A stretch of DNA of 41,412 nucleotides. Origin: a bacterium. GTDB lineage: Bacteria > Patescibacteriota > Minisyncoccia > Moranbacterales > UBA2206. The position numbers and the translations under genes are program-made. Of this stretch, positions 40,386 to 41,412 are shown in pieces (position 1 is the first letter of the stretch; every line of letters starts with the position of its first letter). Below the pieces are notes generated by a model, which saw nothing but the letters and a program-made list of their open reading frames with translations, ran no database searches and was not told the DNA's origin. The stretch is taken from the NCBI GenBank assembly GCA_021785125.1, contig JAJYGF010000013.1:1-41412 (forward strand), written 5' to 3'.

Positions 40386-41412
40386 ATGACCCTGCTTAAT
40401 AAAAATATAATAAACTTCGAACCGAAAATTTTCGGATTGGATTTAAGCGATCTGTCGATCAAATTTTTTCAAATTGAAAAAGAAGGACGAGCCGACAAGA
40501 TTAAGGGATTCGCCTCTTTCGATATTCCGGCCGGAAGCATGGATGACGGAGAAATTATCGACAAAGAACGGTTGGCGGCGACGATCAAAAGCGCGCTGGA
40601 AAGAACGAAAAAAATAAATACCAATAAAATAATCTGTTCTTTGCCGGAATCCAAGGCTTTCATCCGCATCATAACGATTCCCGATATGACGGAAAAAGAA
40701 GCTCATGAGGCGGTAAAATGGGAAATGGAAGCTAATCTGCCATTGCCGCTTTCCGAAACTTATTTCGATTGGCAATTTTTGGAATCGAAAGACGCGGGAA
40801 AACAACTGGTCTTGACCGCGGCCGTAAGCAAGAGGGTTGTGGATGATTGGATGGAGGTTCTTTCCTCGGCGGGCTTGAGCGTGTATGGCCTGGAGATAGA
40901 GTCGATCGCCACCATCCGCAGCTTGATCCCCAATGACAGCCAGGAAACATCGTTGATAGTCGACATCGGAGCAAGAAGGACCAGTTTCATAATTTCCGAA
41001 GGTTCTGTTCCGTATTTCACTTCAAGCATTCCGTTTTCTTCGGAAGGCATAAACGACGCGATAGGCAAAGGTCTGAATCTTGATCCGGAAGAATCGGAAA
41101 AGAGCAAGATTGATAACGGTATAGCGAATCAGGATGGCGCCAATCCCATATTTAACGCGGTCGCGCCGTTGATGGAAAATTTAGTCATGGAAATAATAAA
41201 AACCATGGATTTTTACGGGGACATGTCTCAAAAAACAGCCGGCATAAACAAAATTATTTTATGCGGCGGCGGTTCCAATCTGAAAGGTTTGCCGGATTTT
41301 TTGAATCGGCGGATAGGCAAAGAAGTAATTATGGGAGATCCATGGGTAAATCTGAAATTCGGGCATGAGCTGCCTCCCATTGACAAAGAAAATTCCGCGC
41401 GTTATGCCACGG
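40386..41412 (+). CDS. pilM: Type IV pilus assembly protein PilM, 3' end outside the window
   Basis: PilM is the cytoplasmic actin-like protein that, with PilN and PilO, links the pilus machine to the inner membrane. The frame is open to the right edge (342 codons visible). Seen: phosphate 1 motif IFGLDLSDLSIKFF near the N-terminus, WEMEANLPLPLSETYFDWQF, phosphate 2 motif LIVDIGARRTSF and the adenosine motif ILCGGGSNLKGLPDFLNRR. The expected downstream genes pilN/pilO are beyond the window. It is 20 bases after the PilX-like gene, and that gap contains an AT-rich TGTTAATAT that could be a weak promoter. Confidence 0.93.
   Translation, partial: MTLLNKNIINFEPKIFGLDLSDLSIKFFQIEKEGRADKIKGFASFDIPAGSMDDGEIIDKERLAATIKSALERTKKINTNKIICSLPESKAFIRIITIPDMTEKEAHEAVKWEMEANLPLPLSETYFDWQFLESKDAGKQLVLTAAVSKRVVDDWMEVLSSAGLSVYGLEIESIATIRSLIPNDSQETSLIVDIGARRTSFIISEGSVPYFTSSIPFSSEGINDAIGKGLNLDPEESEKSKIDNGIANQDGANPIFNAVAPLMENLVMEIIKTMDFYGDMSQKTAGINKIILCGGGSNLKGLPDFLNRRIGKEVIMGDPWVNLKFGHELPPIDKENSARYAT

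Overview
The window reads as a compact, moderately AT-rich bacterial genome of the Candidate Phyla Radiation (Patescibacteria, most likely a Parcubacteria-type lineage). This is an inference from several features. Intergenic gaps are short and most genes have weak or no Shine-Dalgarno sequence. The type IV pilus cluster is arranged histidine kinase, response regulator, pilB, pilC, prepilins, pilM. UvrC is short, S6 has a long charged tail, EF-P carries Arg32, and many small proteins are present. The standard code with TAA, TGA and TAG stops fits every gene.

Left part (1-15.8 kb): the 3' end of a giant surface protein (more than 3,160 residues of propeller, lectin-like and Fn3/Ig-like modules). 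It is followed by gpmI, an ABC ATPase/permease pair of MacB/FtsX type, a TPR lipoprotein-like or membrane-anchored protein, and recA with a clear sigma70-type promoter. A 47-residue zinc-ribbon/membrane microprotein follows recA.

Middle part (15.8-22.9 kb): a leftward operon rpsF-ssb-rpsR-efp with a long structured leader, ychF upstream of it, and a small coiled-coil gene that may be leaderless. Next comes a gene-free stretch with its own promoter and terminator that looks like an undescribed structured RNA of about 280 nt. It is followed by an isolated pyrF with foreign-looking signals, a likely gene remnant, a phosphomannomutase and a small SPW-repeat membrane protein.

Right part (22.9-41.4 kb): a nucleotide-excision-repair cluster, uvrA - (small gene) - uvrC - second uvrA. 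The first uvrA and uvrC both carry palindromic DNA inside the reading frame, and the 42-bp element in uvrA can be removed to restore the usual family sequence. Then come a 46-residue membrane microprotein, speD (AdoMet decarboxylase), a nucleotidyltransferase-like protein, and an apparently co-transcribed two-component/type IV pilus locus that runs off the right end inside pilM.

The observations most worth following are the in-frame palindromes in DNA repair genes, the structured RNA at 19.5-19.78 kb, and two places where a strong promoter lies just upstream of a terminator-like hairpin ahead of its gene (15.5 kb and 17.9 kb). A recurrent TGnTATAAT promoter style and three microproteins with good expression signals also stand out. 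All family assignments come from reading motifs; no database search was run.
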